Made by a program: the position numbers and the translations under genes
Notes under the pieces: generated by a model
What the model saw: only the letters and a program-made list of their open reading frames with translations
Told to the model about the DNA's origin: nothing
Databases searched by the model: none
Source: JAAXIE01 sp965263155
GTDB lineage: Bacteria > Chloroflexota > Dehalococcoidia > Lucifugimonadales > JAAXIE01
Direction: 5' to 3'
Assembly (NCBI GenBank): GCA_965263155.1
Contig: OZ253586.1
Coordinates: 2,666,001-2,730,000, forward strand
Length of the DNA: 64,000 nt
Shown: piece after piece, positions 61,038-64,000 of the stretch
How positions within the stretch are numbered: the first letter of the stretch is position 1
Layout of the letters: the number at the start of each line of letters is the position of its first letter

Positions 61038-62066
61038 ATGCAAGGGCCCATGCAGGGCTTAGGAGTCGCCATTGGGAGCCGCCGCGACGTGTCCACTGAG
61101 GAGATCGTATCCATGGCCCGCTTGGCTGACCGTTTGGGGTACGCCAGCGTGTGGGTCGGTGAGTCTTGGGGGCGCGACGCCTTTACACTCCTTACCATGA
61201 TTGCCTGCCACACAACGAACGTGCGCTTGGGCACAGGAATCGTGCCAGTGTACAGTCGCACGCCTGCCCTGCTGGCGCAGACTGCGGCCTCTCTTGATGC
61301 CATCTCCAATGGCAGGGCGATTCTAGGCTTGGGCACCAGTGGCCGCTTGGTCATTGAGCAGTGGCACGGCGAGAAGTTTGACCGGCCTCTGCTGCGAACG
61401 CGGGAGTACATCGAAATCATTCGCATGGCGCTCGCGGGAGAGCGTGTGAACTACGACGGGCGCTACTATCAAGTGCAGCGGTTCCGTATGGCCACTGAGC
61501 CCGTCCAAGAACGTCTTCCAATATATGTCGCCTCACTTGGCCCCAAGAACCTGGAATTGACAGGGCAGTTGGCCGATGGCTGGCTGCCTACTTGGGTCGA
61601 CGTACTGAGATTGCCGGAGATGCGGGAGCAGGTGGTGCGGCCCGCCGTGGCGGCTGGACGGCAGGCGTCGGACGTTACAGTGGCCCCGCAAGTGTTGGCT
61701 CTTGCTACGGCCACCGAGGAAGAGAACACCCACGCCCGCAACTTGGCCCGGGCGCACATGGCCTACTACGTGGGAGGCATGGGGACGTACTACTTCGACC
61801 TCTTTCGGCGCTACGGCTACGTGGAGGAGTCGGCCCGTGTGCGCGAGGCGTGGGAGGCGGGCGACCGGGACCGTGCGGCGAGTTCCATCAGTGATGAGAT
61901 GCTGGACAATATAACCATCATCGGCGACCGCGCTGATTGCCTCCGCAAGGTCGAGCGTTACCGGCAGGCGGGGGCTGACATGCCGGTGCTTGCCTTCCCA
62001 CACGGAGCCACCCCCGAAGCGATGGAACGTACACTGGAAGCCCTCGCGCCGTCGGCGACAACCTAG
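61038..62066 (+). CDS. LLM class flavin-dependent oxidoreductase
   Basis: A 342-residue luciferase-like oxidoreductase, most like F420-dependent members (MER-type). EEIVSMARLADRLGYASVWV, CHTTNVRLGTGIVPVYSRTP, SLDAISNGRAILGLGTSG and LELTGQLADGWLPTW are the landmarks. The cofactor is not certain. ATG 61038 has AAGGAGGCGGG upstream. Second LLM gene in the window, only distantly like the one at 35.6 kb. Confidence 0.87.
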   Translation: MQGPMQGLGVAIGSRRDVSTEEIVSMARLADRLGYASVWVGESWGRDAFTLLTMIACHTTNVRLGTGIVPVYSRTPALLAQTAASLDAISNGRAILGLGTSGRLVIEQWHGEKFDRPLLRTREYIEIIRMALAGERVNYDGRYYQVQRFRMATEPVQERLPIYVASLGPKNLELTGQLADGWLPTWVDVLRLPEMREQVVRPAVAAGRQASDVTVAPQVLALATATEEENTHARNLARAHMAYYVGGMGTYYFDLFRRYGYVEESARVREAWEAGDRDRAASSISDEMLDNITIIGDRADCLRKVERYRQAGADMPVLAFPHGATPEAMERTLEALAPSATT

Positions 62067-62165
62067 GGCGACCTAGGGCAGCCAGACGCGACACTGACAT
62101 CCGCTTGTTGACATGGCCTTGGCTTTACATATCTAATGAGAACAAACGTTTCAGGAGATGAAGCC

Positions 62166-63062
62166 ATGGCTAGGGCCGACGTAGAAGAAATCCGCTGCAC
62201 TACTCTCATCAATCCGGTAAAGGTGCCAGACTGGCCCTTCCGCTGGACCATCAACACGTATCGCGGTTGCCGCCACGCTTGTCGCTACTGTTACGCTCGT
62301 TCCACCCATGAGTTCCTCGGTTTGGGTACCGGGCGCCAGTTCGATCAGAGGGTTTTCGCCAAGGTGAACGCCCCAGAGGTCCTGCGCTCTGAGCTGCGAC
62401 GCTCCAGTTGGAAGCGGGAGCCGATCGCCATGGGGACGGCTTCCGACCCCTACGAGCCTGCCGAGGCCAGCTACAAGCTGACCCGCAAGGTGTTGGGCGT
62501 GATGAAAGAGTTTGCCAACCCCGTGAGCATCACCACCAAGGGTGTACTGGTACAGAGGGATATCGATGTGCTGCAGGAGTTGAGCCAAGTGGCTGACGTG
62601 CGTGTGAACTTCAGCATCGGCTGCCTTGATGAGGAGGTCTGGCGGGCCACGGAGCCGGGCGCGCCGAGCCCGAGGCACCGGCTGGAGGCTATGCAGGCCT
62701 TGGTGGAGGCTGGGATTCACGCTGGGGTGGTGGCTGCCCCGATTATTCCGGGGCTATCCGACAGCGAGGAGAGCTTGGATGAGTTGGTGGGAGCCGCGGC
62801 AGCCCATAAGGCGCAGTACCTTGGTGGCAACGTAATGTTTCTCAGGCCAGGCTCCAAGGAATGGTTCATGCCCCTTATCCGCGAGTCCTACCCCCATTTG
62901 GCACCCCTCTACGCCAACTACTACCGGGGGGCGTATGCCCCCAAGCAGTACGCGCAGAAGATAATGGCCCGTTTGGACTCGTTGCGGGTCAAGTGGCAGC
63001 TGGATGAGAGGTACCGCGAGGAGAGGCAGCACGCAGGTCAGCTCAAGATGGCGCTGGTTTGA
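62166..63062 (+). CDS. Radical SAM protein, Rv2578c/SplB-like
   Basis: A 298-residue radical SAM protein. TYRGCRHACRYCYARSTHEF carries the cluster ligands Cys35, Cys39 and Cys42, followed by MGTASDPYEPAEA and TKGVLVQRDIDVL, typical of the small SPL-like subgroup annotated as Rv2578c family. It lacks the photoproduct-lyase-specific C-terminal cysteine region as far as can be judged. ATG 62166 is chosen over 62136 because AGGAGATGAAGCC precedes it at the right distance. Confidence 0.82.
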   Translation: MARADVEEIRCTTLINPVKVPDWPFRWTINTYRGCRHACRYCYARSTHEFLGLGTGRQFDQRVFAKVNAPEVLRSELRRSSWKREPIAMGTASDPYEPAEASYKLTRKVLGVMKEFANPVSITTKGVLVQRDIDVLQELSQVADVRVNFSIGCLDEEVWRATEPGAPSPRHRLEAMQALVEAGIHAGVVAAPIIPGLSDSEESLDELVGAAAAHKAQYLGGNVMFLRPGSKEWFMPLIRESYPHLAPLYANYYRGAYAPKQYAQKIMARLDSLRVKWQLDERYREERQHAGQLKMALV

Positions 63063-63170
63063 CGCGTCTCGGGAGACCGGTACAGACCGGATGGCACGCA
63101 ACTGTTCCCCCGCTTCACGTGAACACGCGGGAACAATTCCAGATTCGCGCGGCGTCCGCCTTGGTTGGCT

Positions 63171-63385
63171 CAAAGCTGGCTCCTAGCTGCTCAGGTACTA
63201 ATCCCGGTGCAATACTTGCACCGGAGTCACCACGGGTATGTCAACAGAAGTCAACGAGAGTGGTACGGTATGTCTGTCAGACCACCACCGGAATACTACA
63301 AACGCGGGAACATGGTCCCGCGCCCAGCTACGAATGTGGGAACGCCTGGTCCCTCGTTCCAGCTACAAACGTGGGACCACGTTCC
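63171..63385 (-). repeat. CAGCTAC array and hairpin, locus E
   Basis: CAGCTAC at 63325 and 63360 with a degenerate copy at 63293 (spacings 32 and 35). Private words are GGGAAC/GTTCCC and GGGACC/GGTCCC, for example CGCGGGA-ACATGG-TCCCGCG. On the downstream side (minus-strand sense) lies a perfect hairpin CCGGTGCAA-TAC-TTGCACCGG (63204-63224) inside the segment shared with 12894-12971. It is the only array between co-directional genes. No gene was recognised in 63063-63538; 63091-63140 has a further TGTTCCC/GGGAACA pair. Confidence 0.65.
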
Positions 63386-63538
63386 CGCCCATGGCATACC
63401 TCTCCACAACTCATCGTCCCGCGCCACATGCAATTCAGTCGTACTCCGGCTACAATCGGCCACGATGGTTGCAGCCCCGCTGCAATGCCCGGCAGGTCGC
63501 CCGGCAAGTCTACCCGACAAGTCTAAAGGAGGAGCCCC

Positions 63539-63901
63539 ATGGACTTGGTGGAAGAGCAACTCCGCAACAGTAAGACCATCGCGGTGGTGGGCCTCTCGCC
63601 CAACCCGGACCGCGACAGCCACCGTGTGTCGGCATACATGCAGAGCCAAGGCTACCGCATCATCCCGGTGAACCCCACCGTCGATGAGGTGCTGGGTGAG
63701 AAGTCGTACCCTGACCTTTCGTCCGTTCCAGAGCCCATCGACATGGTGGACATCTTTCGCCGCTCGGAGCTGGTGATGCCGGTAGTTGAAGAGGCGGTCC
63801 AAGTGGGGGCGCGCTACATCTGGATGCAGGACGGGGTGGTGAACGAGGAGGCCGCTGAAAAGGCTGAGCAGGCTGGCATCCCGGTTGTGATGGATGATTG
63901 A
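63539..63901 (+). CDS. CoA-binding domain protein (YccU-like)
   Basis: A 120-residue single Rossmann-type CoA-binding domain. IAVVGLSPNPDRDSHRVSAYM is the nucleotide-binding motif, GYRIIPVNPTVDEVLGEKSYP and IDMVDIFRRSE follow, with IWMQDGVVNEEAAE at the end. Full length for the YccU family, whose role is not well defined. AAAGGAGGAGCC precedes ATG 63539. Confidence 0.85.
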   Translation: MDLVEEQLRNSKTIAVVGLSPNPDRDSHRVSAYMQSQGYRIIPVNPTVDEVLGEKSYPDLSSVPEPIDMVDIFRRSELVMPVVEEAVQVGARYIWMQDGVVNEEAAEKAEQAGIPVVMDD

Positions 63902-63902
63902 A

Positions 63903-63943
63903 CGCTGCGACAACACCGCCGCCGGTTCGGCGGCGCCAGCAGC
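63903..63943. terminator. Hairpin after the CoA-binding gene
   Basis: CGCCGCCG-GTT-CGGCGGCG (63917-63935) nested in GCTGC/GCAGC arms. There is no T run, so its action as a terminator is uncertain. The remaining bases to 64000 hold no recognisable gene. Confidence 0.5.
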
Positions 63944-64000
63944 GCTCAGGATTCACGTTGACACATTGGAACCTAGAGAAGGATACTAACGGCGAACAAC

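Overview
The window looks like a piece of a GC-rich bacterial chromosome, most likely from the phylum Chloroflexota and perhaps from a SAR202/Dehalococcoidia-like lineage. This is inference from gene content: two luciferase-like flavin monooxygenases, Rieske oxygenases, a P450 remnant, MmgE/PrpD, a 985-residue FAD/Fe-S dehydrogenase, Uma2 nucleases, methylerythritol-phosphate isoprenoid synthesis, Lgt and a large-type SRP RNA. No rRNA, CRISPR array or prophage was seen. Two tRNA genes and one SRP RNA gene are present.

Layout. 1-9.9 kb is a gene graveyard around three intact genes. It holds remnants of an NAD(P)-binding epimerase, dppB/dppC, a Rieske oxygenase, a P450 and two IS5-type elements. 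The intact genes are an LppX/LprG-like lipoprotein, a DHA2-type MFS exporter overlapping it by 4 bases, and an MMPL/RND transporter. 9.9-12.4 kb has tRNA-Leu, a kynurenine formamidase-like cyclase, an HPP membrane protein and tRNA-Lys. 13.2-24.6 kb is housekeeping: SRP RNA, rsmA, ispE, lgt, recJ, fabF, a radical SAM protein with a coiled-coil tail, a HEPN-like protein, mtaB and a metallo-beta-lactamase-fold protein lacking most metal ligands. 25.6-35 kb is catabolic and biosynthetic: dioxygenase alpha/beta, MmgE/PrpD, flavin reductase, exonuclease-like MBL protein, leuB, cation antiporter, JAMM peptidase and a small structured transcript. 35.5-50.1 kb has an LLM oxidoreductase, an epimerase, a possible one-polypeptide restriction-modification enzyme, an HTH pair, a MetE-like protein, the large FAD/Fe-S dehydrogenase, vapBC, ribokinase, and an antitoxin beside a broken VapC. 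50.1-64 kb has Nudix, a small HExxH protein, a tartronate-semialdehyde-reductase-like enzyme, sucCD, Uma2, 3-hydroxyanthranilate dioxygenase, otsA/otsB, an MDMPI-like protein, a nuclease-like protein, a second LLM oxidoreductase, a radical SAM protein and a CoA-binding protein.

How genes may work together. Lgt would lipidate the LppX/LprG-like protein, which is coupled to the MFS exporter as in the mycobacterial lprG-p55 operon. rsmA-ispE-lgt forms a tight operon downstream of the SRP RNA. otsA and otsB lie in two convergent operons and would make trehalose. Kynurenine-pathway-like functions (cyclase, 3-hydroxyanthranilate dioxygenase) are scattered.

The most unusual signal is non-coding. 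Intergenic regions near 21.4, 25.2, 36.6, 38.5 and 63.3 kb carry arrays of a 7-base core, GTAGCTG or GTATCTG. In the clearest loci the cores lie between alternating inverted copies of a 7-8-base word. Three loci also carry a related hairpin module on the same side of the array, and a weaker partial match lies at a fourth. Four of the five lie between divergent genes. I know no named repeat family of this form. A second candidate novelty is a stand-alone transcript at about 34.93-35.24 kb, with a promoter, a perfect Shine-Dalgarno before a 20-codon ORF, a 13-bp stem that sequesters part of that ORF, and a strong terminator.
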